Part shown: positions 52,120-64,000 of the stretch, piece by piece
Numbering within the stretch: position 1 is the stretch's first letter
Layout: every line of letters starts with the position of its first letter
NCBI RefSeq assembly: GCF_019059575.1
Contig: NW_024881968.1
Span: 124,001-188,000 of the forward strand
Length of the DNA stretch: 64,000 bases
Direction of reading: 5' to 3'
Source of the DNA: Amphibalanus amphitrite
Taxonomy: Eukaryota > Arthropoda > Thecostraca > Balanomorpha > Balanidae
Translations under genes and position numbers: made by a program
The notes under the pieces: model-generated
The model's database searches: none
The model's input: the letters and a program-made list of their open reading frames with translations, nothing else
What the model was told of the DNA's origin: nothing

Positions 52120-52465
52120 CAGTGGCGGATCCAGGATTTTCACTGGGGAGGGGCTGCAGGTCATAATTGGGCGCCACGCCCCGGATGGGCGCCATAGTCG
52201 CATCGTATTGGCGCTGAAATATTGGCGCCCAGTGGCCCTGACAAGAGGCGCCCAGGATCAGTATGTACAGTGACACCACACGATTGGAAATATCGGTGCG
52301 GAGCGTACTGAAACGACGTTATTCGACTGATTTTTGCATCCTAGTCCTAGTATGCGGCACTCCGATGAGTTGCGAATTGAAAATTGGCGCCGCGCAGTTG
52401 GCGCCAGTTTTCCTTGGGTGGGGGCTGCCAGCCCCCGCAGCCCCCCCCCCCTGGATCCGCCACTG
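52120..52465. mobile_element. hAT-type MITE, 346 bp, with exact 8-bp target duplication
   Basis: The terminal inverted repeats are CAGTGGCGGATCCAGG (left) and CCTGGATCCGCCACTG-type (right). The element lies between identical GATCTCCT copies at 52112-52119 and 52466-52473. The interior has repeated TTGGCGCC/GGCGCC words and a C-run before the right end. No transposase. Confidence 0.9.
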
Positions 52466-53177
52466 GATCTCCTGCTCCTACTCACTCACACCTTTCAATG
52501 CATAGTTTTTGGTACTCATGAAGAATGTGCTGGCACCTATCAGTTATCCTGTAATGCACCTTATCCTTGCTCCAACATGGCACATGTTTGATGTGCTTAT
52601 CTGTATTTGCATTTTGCACCATTGGCTTGTACAGGAACCTTTATGTTGAATGTATGTTGCAACATCCACTCAACACCCAGTATTTAACAAATATTACTTG
52701 CTGCCTAAGCATCTGCTGGTGGGATTTCATTGAAGCAATATGCACTGAGAAGTTGTTTCACATTCCATTTAGTTTCTTAGTTCTCAGACATTCCCTGAGT
52801 CTTGAGCAATTCACCAGATTTCCTTTTTCAATATCCAATCCTCTGCTCTCCTTGCCTCTGCATCTACCTAGGACACTGCTCTGTCTATTCTCTGTCCTAT
52901 GTGCCACCATACTGTCTGGCCGGCACCTCGCAGTGTCTTTTTATGTTTGCATCAAACCGTAGCTGGGATGCTCTGTTTCCTAATATCTCCAAGTGTCCCC
53001 CCCCCCCCAATGTCACCCTGTGTCTCTCCTAGCGCGTATGTCTCGCCATAGCTGGGCCACTCTGTCCCATCTCCGTGCGTCTCTCAGTGTCCCTTAGCAG
53101 CTCCCAATGTCTCCCAGTGTATGTGCTACAACGCTGGGTCACTCTGCTTCCTATCGCCTCCTAGTGTCTCAATGGGT

Positions 53178-53339
53178 CTGTTCCAGTCGCACTTCATAAC
53201 ACCTCTAAACTCCTCCAAGATTGCTTTCCTGTTCCAGTGGCAGCTCTAGCCCCTACAAAGCCAAGGAGGGCCCTGCTCCAACCTCCTCCATCTTGCTCTG
53301 GGAGGAGTTTAGAGGTGTCAGGAAGTGCGACTGGAACAG
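53178..53339. repeat. Fold-back repeat with about 40-bp arms
   Basis: CTGTTCCAGTCGCACTTC..ACACCTCTAAACTCCTCC at 53178-53217 pairs with its reverse complement at about 53300-53339, with few mismatches and an 80-base loop. No coding content. Confidence 0.8.
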
Positions 53340-54586
53340 TCTCTCGACCATAGTCTCTCTAATTGTGTTCAAAGTATCCGTCTCCTGGCGTCTCTCGACT
53401 CTCCCAGTATGTCTGCCCTCCATAGCCTGGTCACTCCAATGTCTCTCTCACTCCCCACAGTGTGTATGCGCGGCTGCACCGGCCCGTGTCGGTGCCAGTG
53501 CGGTCCGCCGGTACCATAAACACTGGACAGCGCCCCCCCCCCCCTCCTGATGCAATGAACGAGTACTCCCGTGGGGGGAAGGGGGAGGGAGGAGTATTGA
53601 AGGGTGTGGTAGTGTGTGGTGTCTCGAAATTGATAAACATGCGTGATTGATCCATAAGATTGATAAGCATGGTTAGGAAGGTTAGTGTTAGTTGAATATC
53701 GTTATTTATTTTTTCATCTGGTAGTGTCGAATGGTGTAAAGAGTTCGCTGTCCATGACGGTGATATAAATGGGCGAAGGTGCAGTTTGAGTCTCGTTACA
53801 ATGAAGTTTGAGTGACCCTCTCTTCCATGGACGTCCTCCGTGGTCACTGTGGGGAGACCCGCCTCTCTCCACGGCCCGTGTTGTGACAGGCGCCGTGTGC
53901 CATCCACTGCCCCCGGCCGGACCCGCCGCGGGCCGTAACCCGACCCGACCCGGCCCCGGGCGGATGTTTGTGTTTGGCCCTGCTCTGGCCCGCGGCGGTC
54001 ACTAATTTTCGGACGGAATGGCCGGCTGGACGGCCGCTCAGTGATGCATTGCATGGGTCGTTTGTGTACATGTCGGTTGCCGTCCGCCTGTCGTGTGGGC
54101 CGGTGTCAGAGGGGTCACTCTGGTGTCACTGTGAGGCGCGGAGACTGGCAGGCTGTCAGTAACGGCTGTTGAGATGACAGACATTGATGCTGGATGCCAT
54201 TGTGAAATTTCAGCTACACCTCCTAGTTGCAGGCATCACATCCTATTGGTTGCAGCTATTTCAGACTTGCGGTCACCCCTTCTACTTGTGCCGCTGAATC
54301 AAGCACATTCTGTCCGATCTTTTGGCACAAGTAGCCCAAGTAGGAAATATGCCATAAACCTGATCCTAAATCCTGATCCTGATCCTTATCCTGAAATCCT
54401 AAACCTGAGAGGCTACCACCAGCAGTCTGCTCACACCAGCCTGCATGTGTCCATACGCATTACGCAAATCTCTCTCTGCATGTGTCCATACCTAAGTCTC
54501 TCCCCCTCTGCTGCCGTCCTGCAGCAGCGGTGTCGGTACGATCACTGAGGAGGCGGCGTCTGTGGCCTGTTTGCCGGCCGCTGCTC

Positions 54587-54665
54587 GGGTGTGACCGCCC
54601 GTCGGCGCTGTGACTGGGGTGTGACCGCCCGTCGGCGCTGTGACTGGGGTGTGACCGTCCGCCAG
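54587..54665. repeat. 30-bp tandem repeat, about 2.6 copies
   Basis: The unit GTGTGACCGCCCGTCGGCGC plus TGTGACTGGG repeats exactly once, then a third partial, diverged copy follows. Confidence 0.85.
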
Positions 54666-54714
54666 TGAAGCGTCCGAGCGGCGCCGGGCGGCTCTGTGTC
54701 ATCACTCAGCGCGC

Positions 54715-55110
54715 CGAGACGGGCCCGGGAGCAGACTATATACCGGCGACAGGCCCGGGAGCCGACTGTATACCGGCGGCAGGACGGACTATACTGGCGA
54801 CAGGCCCGGGAGCCGAATGTGTATAACGTACTCGAGGGACATACTGTAACCGGCGAGAGGACTGGGAGCCGACTGTGTATAACGTACTCGAGGGACAGAC
54901 TGTATAGTGTATACTTAACTCGAGGTTCAGACTGTATACCGGCGAGAGGCCCGGAAATCGACCGTATATACCAATTAACATACACTTGAGACTGGCCGTA
55001 TATTTCAAGCTCCAGGGACCCACCGTTTATTGTCCGTGTATACCAGATACCGGAGGTATATCGTATGTAGAATGTATGTACCGTACTCAGGAGACTAACC
55101 ATTTACAGAC
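54715..55110. repeat. Degenerate minisatellite with ACTGTATACCGGCG units
   Basis: Words such as GGCCCGGGAGCCGACTGTAT and ACTGTATACCGGCGA recur irregularly about every 30-60 bases. Two copies include a CTCGAGGGACA segment. The open frames across it have no family signal. Confidence 0.75.
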
Positions 55111-55773
55111 CTTGTATACGGTATAGCGTATAGCGTTTATAGTATACAGGCTGCACATGCTGCTCTCTGGAGACGGACCGTATACCGACTGCTGAGACGG
55201 CGGGGAAGACCGTACCTCGGCTTTAGGTTCGCTCGGAGCCCGGAGGAAACTGCGTGCCAGCGGCGCCGAGCGCCGGGTCATAGCGGGATCGGCGGTGCAA
55301 AAATCACTGTCCCAGACTGTGGTGGAAAGACGGTACTGCAATGGGAGGAGATTTCCTGACACTTTGGACACCCGTCAGTCGTCTGAACCGCAGCGCCACT
55401 GCGGTGGACGGTGGAGGCTGTAGTTGCAGATCACCCCGCTAGATGGTGCGCAGGGTCTGTCGCCTGCCTGGCTGGCTGAGATCGTCTGATAACAGATAGC
55501 GACATTCAGAAGATTCCTTGTGGGTTTGGCCGCTGATATGGCGCTGTTTGCCACCTGATAGTTCGAGACTTTGGTTACTTGTCCGCTGCCGGGTGTTTAG
55601 GGAATGTTCATACTGAGATGTCCGTGATACTCGCTGTTCCTCCAACACATGTTGTGAATGTTTTACGGTAGAATAAGTGAAAAGATAATAGTTCTCTGGG
55701 TCGGTCTTGATCTATTTCTTTTATCCCATGACCGAGCTGCGGCAGTTACTGGCAGCTCTACCTACGTCCTGGG

Positions 55774-55927
55774 TGACGTCACTCCAGGTCCTGGATGACG
55801 TCACCCTCCGGGCATTACCAGTGATGCCTTGCTGTTGCCCGGAGCCAACTCCTAATTCCTCGGTCCGGTTTGATGACGTCACCCCATCTGCCGCCGGTAT
55901 GATGACTTCAGCTTCAACGTATGACGT
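55774..55927. promoter_or_regulatory. Cluster of CRE (TGACGTCA) sites
   Basis: Exact TGACGTCA octamers lie at 55774-55781, 55796-55803 and 55874-55881. Related ATGACTTCA and ATGACGTCT words occur near 55902 and 55920. The first two are 22 bases apart, as in the pair at 12214. No gene start is evident nearby. Confidence 0.4.
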
Positions 55928-58644
55928 CTCTCAGCCCATCTCGTTGATCCAATCAACCCCACCAGTGTCCTGTTACAGTCCATTGGGGCTGTTGAGCTGT
56001 GTCCTGTTCGGTGATATGTGGTCCTTTGCTGAATCCGAAGATGGGTGGATGTGGACATACCGTCAGAGAAGTGAGAAACCCCGGATAGTCTGTGATGTGC
56101 TGGAATGAAAAGGGGGGATTTTCTGAGTCACTGGATATCGTTATAATCGGAGTGTGGTACAAAAGAAGGACTTCATGCTTCCCTTCCACTACCTCTCGGG
56201 GACTTAATGCTTCGAGTCTGCTTCTGTTTCAAATTTGAGTCTTGTAGGATATATTCTAGATATCGAGCCTGGGTCCATGATAAGGTTTGTATCCGCCGCT
56301 CCTGTCCGCCGTTTTACTGCCCTGACGATGACCACCAGACCCAGTGACCCTCCATCACCCATCTCCGGTGCCCCCGGCGCCTCTGCAGCCACTCCGGTGA
56401 TGAGCTCCGCCTCTGTCGTGACTACCCCACTCCCCCCCCTCCAGCTCACAGCACCTCCGTTTTTGCCCACCTGACGCCGCAATAATGGATTTCTGTTTCG
56501 CAGTGCGCGGCGCTCCTCTCTCTGAGTATGCACGTGCGTGGGCGGGCGGTACTTCTGCCGTTGGCGCTCCCGCCCGGCCGTGTTGGGCGGGGGCGGGGGC
56601 GGCTGGCTGGGCGGGGGCGGCTGTTGGCCAGGCTATTTACCGGGCTATTACCATGACATGCGAGCCGTTGCCGCCGTGAGAACGGCTCCAGAGCCGGTGA
56701 GGAGGTGTGGAGGTGTGCCTTCCTACACTGAGCTGTGGTGTGGTGGTATGGTGCTGAGGAGGGCTCTGGCTGACCCAGAAGAGGAGGTCAGCGCTCAGGG
56801 GAGTTGTGTGTGACTGAGGGTAATGATTTCTGACTCATGGCTGCAGCGTGGCGTGGCGTTGAACTCAGATGCGTTCCATAGGGGAGCAGGAGAGCAGCTG
56901 AAGTCACTCATGGTCTTGTTTCGGCGCTGAACTTGGACCAGTGCCGAACTCTGTGGTATGGCACAGAACTAAGCAGAGCTACGCTTAGCCCTGGATAGCA
57001 GTGCATCTTCAGAGCCCAATCTAAGCCACCGAACTTCTCATCTCTACTCCTTGCGCATTGTCCCTGACGCTTGTTCCACTACACATGCGTCCAGTGTCAC
57101 ACCGTGACTGCCCGGTGCCGTCTCCCGGGTCTTCAACTGCCGTCCGTCCGTTCCGACGCCCCGCCGGCCGCCCCGCTGGACGCCCGGGGAAAGTCTGACC
57201 ATCAATCCTCGCCGCCACCGCGCTCTTCCGCCCAGATCGCCCGTTCGCATGATCATTTCACGACGGATTGACCAATGCGGACGCGCTATTACGCAGCAAA
57301 TGTGCTGGCTACGGCTATTTAAAACCAATCTTCTATGAACCAAAACTACGGCTGATGCGGTATGGAATTTTGAGCGTTCGACCCGCGAAGCTTACTCTTC
57401 ATGCGTATTTATCGCACCCAATCATGTATTATCTTCGATTGGACATGGGTATTTGGTAATCGGGCAGATCTAAACATCTTCCCCGCTCCGGGGCTAATGC
57501 TCGTGCGCCGCTCAGTTTCTGACTGTGATGGCCTCTGATGGGCCGCATCGGGACCACTGATGTGAGCAGTGATGCAAGCGATGATGTGGCTAGTGATGCG
57601 GCTACTAAATGGTTGTCTGATATTGATGTCGCTAGTGCCGCTGATGTGGATGATGACGCGGCTACATCAGGTACTATTTTCTGTAGAAAGTCATCAGACA
57701 GCTGCGCCGGTAACAAAAGAGAAACAGCAGACGACTCGGGGTCTGTGCTTTACGGCACTGACTTGACTTGACCTGGACTAGCGTTGAACGTCCGTCGCCA
57801 TGCGTCTTTCTCCCGTCGAGTGCAATTGGCACAGCTTTGGCTATGCCCGCAATGAACAGTCACTGAGCGATATCACACCATGGAAACTTACCCACCACGT
57901 CTCTGGCCCCTGCGGGCGGGAAGGTGACGCCCCCACCTATCCGAGAGATCAGCTGGGCGGAGTGTGGCCGCTGCCGCCGGCGGCACCTCTGTTCAGAAGA
58001 TGTTGTAACAGCCTCATCCATCTTACAGCCAACCGACCGACCGACTGGCCGATCGAGCTAGCGAGAGAAGAGCCGGCGGTGGCGGGGTGTCTGATGTCAG
58101 ATGACTGATCGGGATACCCGCGGTGTGATTTGACAGACCGCTCTCGGGGTTGACGGACTAGTTTTGACGGACTGGTTACTAGGCTAAGAGACTAGTCTCA
58201 CAGTTGACAGATTGGTCGCTAGGGTTGACAGAACTCCTCTCTCTGGGTTGATCGGAGTCTGAGTGTCTGGGTTATTCTCCATTGCAATCCGGGACCACCT
58301 CACCCTCCTATTGTATTCAGGGACGGTGAAATTCCACCTCATTTTCCACTCTATCCTGATCAGACGGCCGCCGCCTGACGTGACCTGTCTCCTGGCCGGC
58401 GTGGGCTGGAGAAAATCGCACCCCGCTCATACAGGCGAAATGGCGCCGCTCCGTCCGGCGAGAGGTGCGCCTCCTTTTCTCCGGGAGAGCGGAGTTCCGC
58501 GCGGAGTCCGCTCGGAGTTCCGCTGGCGGAGATGGGCAGCCGGAGCGTGGGAGCCGCTGCTCGTGCTGACCCGGCAGACTTTCACCGGTCATCTCGCGGC
58601 GAGCGGCGGCGCGCCGGCGGCCAGCGCGGCGCGCGCCACCGGCA

Positions 58645-58740
58645 CACGCTAATGGGATGAGCCACGAATGTCGACGGATGCTCTGAGAGCGCCACGATCG
58701 TCGACGTATGCTCCCAGCGCGCCACGATTGTCTAGCGTGC
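58645..58740. repeat. 30-bp tandem repeat, three diverged copies
   Basis: The units begin GCCACGA(A/T)(T/C)GTCGACG..ATGCTC and are spaced about 31 bases. No coding content. Confidence 0.7.
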
Positions 58741-61700
58741 ACAGAGGTTTGGTCTAACCTTTACCTGCTCGCCAGGCATATTTTCGTCAGAGAACGGATG
58801 GCAAAGCTGACAATGTCTTCCCTTCTTTAGTCATCAGAATAGTGCATCTATGGTCGCTCAGAACTAGAGGGAATATGATGGAAGGGTCTCGAGCCAGTCT
58901 GCTCAGCAATACTTGGTTGATACCATATTATTAAGCAGGTCAGGCTGGCAGAACGTTGCTAACAGTCCGCTAACAGTATCCGAGTGCAGCCAACCGGATC
59001 ATAGGTGTGCCGGCGGGCAGCTGCCCTGAACTCTGTGATGGAGCAGTGGGGGCCAGCATAAAAGTCGTGGCACCGTGCAATTCAAATTATGGCAACAGCA
59101 TGGCAGTTGCACCCTGGCGGGCCTAGGGGAGACCGAACAGTGTAGACTGTAGAGCAAGCATCCAGGTGAAATATTGAGAAAGCCATGGGAGAACTATGGG
59201 GAAAGAGTGGATGAGCGGTAGAGGCTAGAGCGCTGGGGAAAGGGGAAAGGCGGCGTGGCACCGGCCGATGTCTGGTGACCTCACCGCAGGCGCGTGCCAT
59301 TCTCCGTCCAGCGCCGTCCGCGGCCCATTTCACAGCGGCGGCGGTGGCCGGTCAGATACGGCCCGCGGGTCAGAGCTGGCCGGTGGGGTCGGAGAGACTT
59401 CTTACAGACTGGCTCTGCCCTGTCCGGGGGAGGTATTTGCTCTGTCGGGAGAGGGGGCGTTACCCCGGTCATAGCACTCTGGCTGTTATTGGAAGTACCA
59501 GGGTACGCCGATATTTTAGGTTATCATGATTCGTTTACTGTGGTGCGGCCTGTGGCATATCTTGGGAAACAATCATTACCAAGCTGAACTAGGTATGTGG
59601 GTTTGTCGAAAAACGGCTGTACCATGAATGAATTTTATAGGTCAGTTGGGAAATGTTGCGTTAAATTTATTACCTGTAAAATGTGATAGGGGTCTTCCGG
59701 CCCGCATTTTTTGCTATCGCTACCCATAGATCAACAATCATAAACCAAATACCTCATGCATCACACCACACCATCCTCGAGCGCGCACTTTTTGCCTTGC
59801 GCAGTATACTTTTACGGTCAATTTATCTCTCTATTGAGTAGCTCTGGATGGCGCCGGCAGCACCCCCGCGGCGGCGGCTGTCCGACGTCCGGTGTCGGCC
59901 CTCGGCTCACATACCGTTTGACCGGTGACCTGGGCTGGCCGCTGAGCCCGGCCCGGTCCGGCCCGGCACGGTTGGCGCCGTCTGCCGAAATTACTTGTCC
60001 GTTAGCGCTGTAGCGGCGGCGGCGGGATAGGTGGCAGCGGAGGTGGTGGCGGTAGAGGTGGTGGTGGTGTGAATGCGGACCAGCTGACTGGTGACCTCAG
60101 ACCCGCCGGGCCGGGTCGGGTCGTCTGAGACGGGCCCGTGAGGAGTTTTGAATGGTCGCACGGCACTCATGCGGGTACCCGGTCTACCTGCCGATGTTGT
60201 TCAAATCAGGCTCTCGAGGATTTCCGGTGCTCGGTGAGATTGTCAGCAGTGCCGGTTGAATGATCTCGCTATTCATTGGCAGCTCGTTGAAGTTCTGTGG
60301 CCTTTGACCTGTGAGAAGTTTGTCTGCCTGTTCACGAGCTTGCGGACCACGTGCTGTAGTCGGTACCGGTGACCGGTGTGAGGCGGATCTTTTCTGACCG
60401 GTGTGAATCCAACCCCCACCGCTCTGACCGGTGTAAACCCGGCCCTCTGACCGGACGTGGCCGCCACCGTGCCGCTATGCAGTGCATCACGGGGTGGTAA
60501 CCCGTTACCGGAGTGGCACCTCCGGGCTGACCCGCCGTGACCTCCGGTGACCCGGCGTGACCCGGCGGTCAGCCTGAGACCGAGCGGTGGAGCCGAACCC
60601 GCCAGCGGAGCCGGCCACTGGGCCCATTCTTTCCAAGTGGCGCAGTTATCTTTGCAAGTGGCGTAGTTAGTTTGTTATTCACACCGTTTGGCAGCATTAA
60701 CAATGATGCTGGAGAGCACCAGCTCTGGTGAATGGGCATCCACGTCAATTGAATGACTCATGACAACGCCAAGTTCTGATGGACGTAGACGCTTGCGACA
60801 CATTTTGCAGTAGCTTTTTAGCTTCAACCAGTGCCTCCCAAATCCTCTCCACGCCACTTTGTAAGATTGCTTCTACTGCCAACAGGGTGCCGGATGTAGC
60901 GGCTGTGCCATCTGTGTCCATTCCATCTGTCCCTGGTCTCCCCTGTTCCTTGTCACCCCTTCTGACACGTTAGTCCGTCTGTGTTTTTATGACTGTCAGC
61001 TAGAGACAACCCACAGAACATGGCCACAATTCGTACCAGGATTTAGAGTTTGTGACGGTTAGAGGGGGGTTGTGGGTGCGCAGAATAGCAGGCCCAAGTG
61101 GTGTGTATATTTGTGGATCCCGCAGACTGTCAGTCCTCAGTCAGGGAGTCCTCAATCAATTGTCAGCGAGAGCACTTCATTCACTTCATGGCTGCCTTTA
61201 CTGTCGCTTACTGGCGCAGGTCAATCGCCGCTGCTGGCTGATCAGTCGAGTCGTGATCGCAATGGGTCGCGTGCCATCCCAATGACAAAAGGAATGAGAC
61301 GAGGTGAGAAATGACGAGATTGGGCAAGACAGGACAAGAGAAGACGGAACAGAGCAGGACATGACTGGAGGAAACATTTGATTAGACGAGACCAGACATG
61401 GCCAGACTTGACTCCTCTCAATTCCACTTGACTTCATAGGTTTTGAGACCAGAGGCCACCCGGTCAGTTTTGCACAGCAGGCGTGGGTGATCCGGGATTG
61501 ACCTCTCGACTGACCGCGGCAGACGAGGAACGAACGGAGAGCTCAAGTGGCCGCTCAGGCCGGCCGGTCTGCCGGACAGGGCGGGGGTGGGAAGGAATGG
61601 TCGGGGAGTGCCGGGACGGCGGACTGCGGACTGCGGACTCACCCGGATCTGTTGCACGGAACGCCGCCGGCGGGCGCATGGTGACTGGAGGTGAGCTGGG

Positions 61701-61871
61701 TCTGATGGCTCTGCTCACTGTGTATGACCATTGACCAGAGCTAGCTGAGTCCGAAAAGTCTGTACCTACCTGCATGTGTATGACCAAAGATGAGCTGGGT
61801 CCGGCTGGCGCCAAAGCTTGTATCGCCATTGATAACTCATGAGGAACGAGACATGAAGCGTAGAAGCATGC

Positions 61872-63164
61872 TACGAGGGGGTATCGAAAAGTTCTGATCA
61901 TCACATAGAAGATATAGACCGATTTTGATGATTTTTGGTTGGTATTATATTTGGTTCTTAAGAACAATGTTCCCGAAAAGAAAATCCTGAGAAGTGGTTT
62001 TATCTTATGTAGGAGAGACTTAGAAGTAAAAAAGATGAGTATTGGGCCCATTGAGGAGCGAACCGTCATCCAACTAATGCATTTGAGACGGTATCACACT
62101 GAGAAAATACATCAAGAACGTGAAATTAGTTTATGGCGAGGAAACCCCATCTCATGCACTTACCGAAAATGAAGAAATAATTTTCAACTTGGTTGCATGG
62201 CCCTTGCAGGGGAGTCAAGAAGTGAGTGACTACCAGTGACCGACAAGGTGGTGACTGTGAAGGAAGTGGAGGACCTCATCCTTACAGAGCGTCGTGTGAC
62301 CTTTCAGATGATTGTGCAACAGAAAGGTCTCAATGCTGGCAGTGCCTGAAAATATTATCAGCGAAGAACTACGGACTATAAGGGAGTCAGCCCGCTTAGA
62401 AGTTCGTGTGCCTACTTTGTTCAAGAGAAAAATGCGTCTTGGCCTTTCGAAATAAAAACTAGGCCTTTTTAAGGAAATTGAAGACATCTTCGATCATTTG
62501 ATGACTTGTGACGAATGCTGGGTCTATGTGTATGATTCAGAGACAAAAAGATGATCAAGAAGTTTAAGTACGGCACATCTGTCCTTCTTAAAAGGCGAAG
62601 ATGCAGAAGCCGATATGGAAGGTCAATGCTGTCAGTGTTCTGGATCTGGCCTAGGATAGTCATTACCGACTGTCTTGATGATGGTCGGATAATGATAAGC
62701 AAGCACTACTGCACACTTTTGAAGAAGTTGCGAGATGGCCTCAAGCAGAATCGCCGCAAAAAAGCCCAAGAAAGATGTTTTATCCGCACCGACAGCGCCC
62801 CCGCCCATCCGTCCTGAGTTGTGATTGAAGAAACAACATGATGTGGACATTAAATCCTACCGTATCTAAGAAATTCACCTGGCCGGGTATTAACTGACTC
62901 TTGATTGTTACGGGAGATGAAGAATTCACAGTATGGCCGGTGATTTAAGGACAGATATGACGTCATTGATGAGGTGGAGCAGTGATTTACGGGACAGTGC
63001 AAAGGTCCTACAATGATCGCCTGAGGCAGCTCAAGAAACGATGCAATAAGTTTGCGGTCGTGTGTGGTGACTTGTAAAGGAGTAATGAACATCATGTAAA
63101 AAAATCAAATTTCTATCACATCTAATTCATGGTGATGATCAGAACTTTTCGATACCCCCTCGTA
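61872..63164 (+). mobile_element. Mariner element with intact ends and dead transposase
   Basis: The 33-base terminal inverted repeats, TACGAGGGGGTATCGAAAAG plus 13 more bases, are identical at 61872-61904 and 63132-63164, including the TA target dinucleotide. Broken transposase frames on + begin MSIGPIEERTVIQLM near 62035. They include TCDECWVYVYDSETKR (first catalytic Asp), KHYCTLLKKLRDGLKQNRRK and RTDSAPAHPS (second Asp). Several stops and frameshifts interrupt it. The expected third-Asp YSPDLAPCD motif is not found. The size, 1293 bp, is usual for mariner, so decay is by mutation rather than large deletion. Confidence 0.93.
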
Positions 63165-64000
63165 CATGGTACGACGCCAACGACGCCATTCATGTTAGGC
63201 ATGCATCCTTCATAGAACGCTGGAATAACTATTCTAGCTGACGATCGGTGGGACACTGGGACAGGTTCAGGTTGTGGCTTGTGCGCCTCCCAGTCTTGCA
63301 TGTCCTTCGGACTCTCCCGACAGTCTCTGACTTCTAGTCTAATGGACTGACTCGTTAACCTCTCAGTCTCTCTCCCAGCCTCTGAGCTGTCCTTTCTGGT
63401 ACACCGACCCAGCCTCTGAGCTGTCCTTTCTGGTACACCGACCCAGCCTCTGAGCTGTCCTTTCTGATGCACCGACCCAGCCTCTGAGCTGTCCTTTCTG
63501 ATGCACCGACCCAGCCTCTGAGCTGTCCTTTCTGGTACACCGACCCAGCCTCTGAGCTGTCCTTTCTGGTACACCGACCCAGCCTCTGAGCTGTCCTTTC
63601 TGTCAGACCGACCCAGTCTCTGAGCTCCTACGTCCGTCAGCGTACCGTCACCACACGATCCCCGCTAATGACCCGGCCAGTTAGCCGCGAGCGTAAACAG
63701 CAAGGTCCTATATACCGTAAACAGTGTGCCGACGGGGCTCCACTGTCCATCGTTGGGCGGCGTCGGACTCACAGTGTGTTTTTTCAGGGTGATAGGTGAC
63801 GGGTGACGCCGCTGAACAGAGGAAACCGGCCGGAGCTGGATCTAATGCCGAGGCTTTGTGATTAGGGGATTTTCGATTCGTCGACTCTTTTTGGCTGACA
63901 CTTGATTTTATGTGATTATATGTAGGGAAACTTGGACTTGAGACATAGATGCAGAGTTCCTTTGATAGATGTTGGTGCATCTGGGTAGTGTAAAACAGAA
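63165..64000. other. Window end, repeat-bearing non-coding DNA
   Basis: Apart from the 34-bp array there is no supported feature. Confidence 0.4.
63379..63625. repeat. 34-bp tandem array, seven copies
   Basis: Units start CCTCTGAGCTGTCCTTTCTG at 63379, 63413, 63447, 63481, 63515, 63549 and 63583. The period is exactly 34 bp, with only GGTAC/GATGC-type differences between copies. Because 34 is not a multiple of three, the minus-strand open frame across it cycles through three readings of the same DNA. Confidence 0.96.

Larger units (their letters stand above)
50779..61871. other. Long non-coding stretch, possibly first intron
   Basis: Apart from the repeats listed separately, I see no exon with both splice signals and a plausible product. 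GC-rich patches at 53880-54060, 56500-56700, 58440-58650 and 59880-60130 give overlapping open frames on both strands that look compositional. Confidence 0.4.

Noticed and set aside
57538..57771. Asp/Ser/Ala-rich 77-codon frame
   Set aside because: Derived from irregular GATG/AGTGATG repeats. No start context, splice sites or family.
63379..63625. CRISPR-like array
   Set aside because: The 34-bp units abut directly with no unique spacers. This is a eukaryotic minisatellite.

Overview
The window is nuclear DNA from an animal, most likely an arthropod. Genes are split by GT-AG introns. They include a clip-type serine protease homologue, a fibrinogen-related lectin, a DEG/ENaC channel and a nuclear tRNA. 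Repeats and degraded transposons fill much of the space between. A crustacean is my best guess (a barnacle is one candidate), but the sequence alone does not settle the taxon.

Layout. 1-3.6 kb: repeats only, including a 56-bp tandem array. 4.0-5.6 kb (+): last exon of a DEG/ENaC channel. 6.4-6.5 and 14.7-15.9 kb (-): phase-compatible exons of an unrecognised protein. Between them lie an intronless fibrinogen-related lectin (8.8-9.6 kb, -), a Helitron-like element and a small hAT MITE. 18.6 kb: tRNA-Thr(CGU), followed by a decayed tRNA-Trp. 19.4-20.8 kb (-): two-exon coiled-coil protein. 22.1-24.4 kb (-): two-exon IGHMBP2/SMUBP-2-like helicase. 28.4-32.8 kb (-): five-exon clip-domain serine protease homologue. 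36.2-36.4 kb (-): possible first exon starting MGVCIC. 45.7-49.1 kb (+): three-exon secreted cysteine-rich repeat protein. 50.74 kb (+): a 14-codon candidate first exon, followed by 13 kb that reads as intron or intergenic DNA and holds a hAT MITE, a dead mariner and several minisatellites.

The most unusual signal is a family of five TTAA-flanked non-autonomous elements, called A-E here, at 7518-8436, 32960-33970, 34371-35558, 41768-43012 and 43610-44497. A sixth, truncated end lies near 3.6 kb. Each begins TTAACCC(G/T)CGC, then has a short tag that matches at both ends of one copy but differs between copies. A G-run/C-run stem-loop follows, with a loop that is also copy-specific. The interiors are packed with AGGTCA/TGACCT hexamers, the nuclear-receptor half-site, in one case as an 11-bp tandem array. 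The ends resemble piggyBac-type ends (TTAA target, CCC start). The copy-specific matched tags and the hormone-receptor-like cargo are not something I recognise as a described family.

The genes do not form an operon or an obvious pathway. The lectin and the clip-protease homologue both belong to families used in arthropod innate immunity, but nothing here shows that they are co-regulated. Splice models were inferred by eye from donor, acceptor and phase agreement, without transcript evidence.
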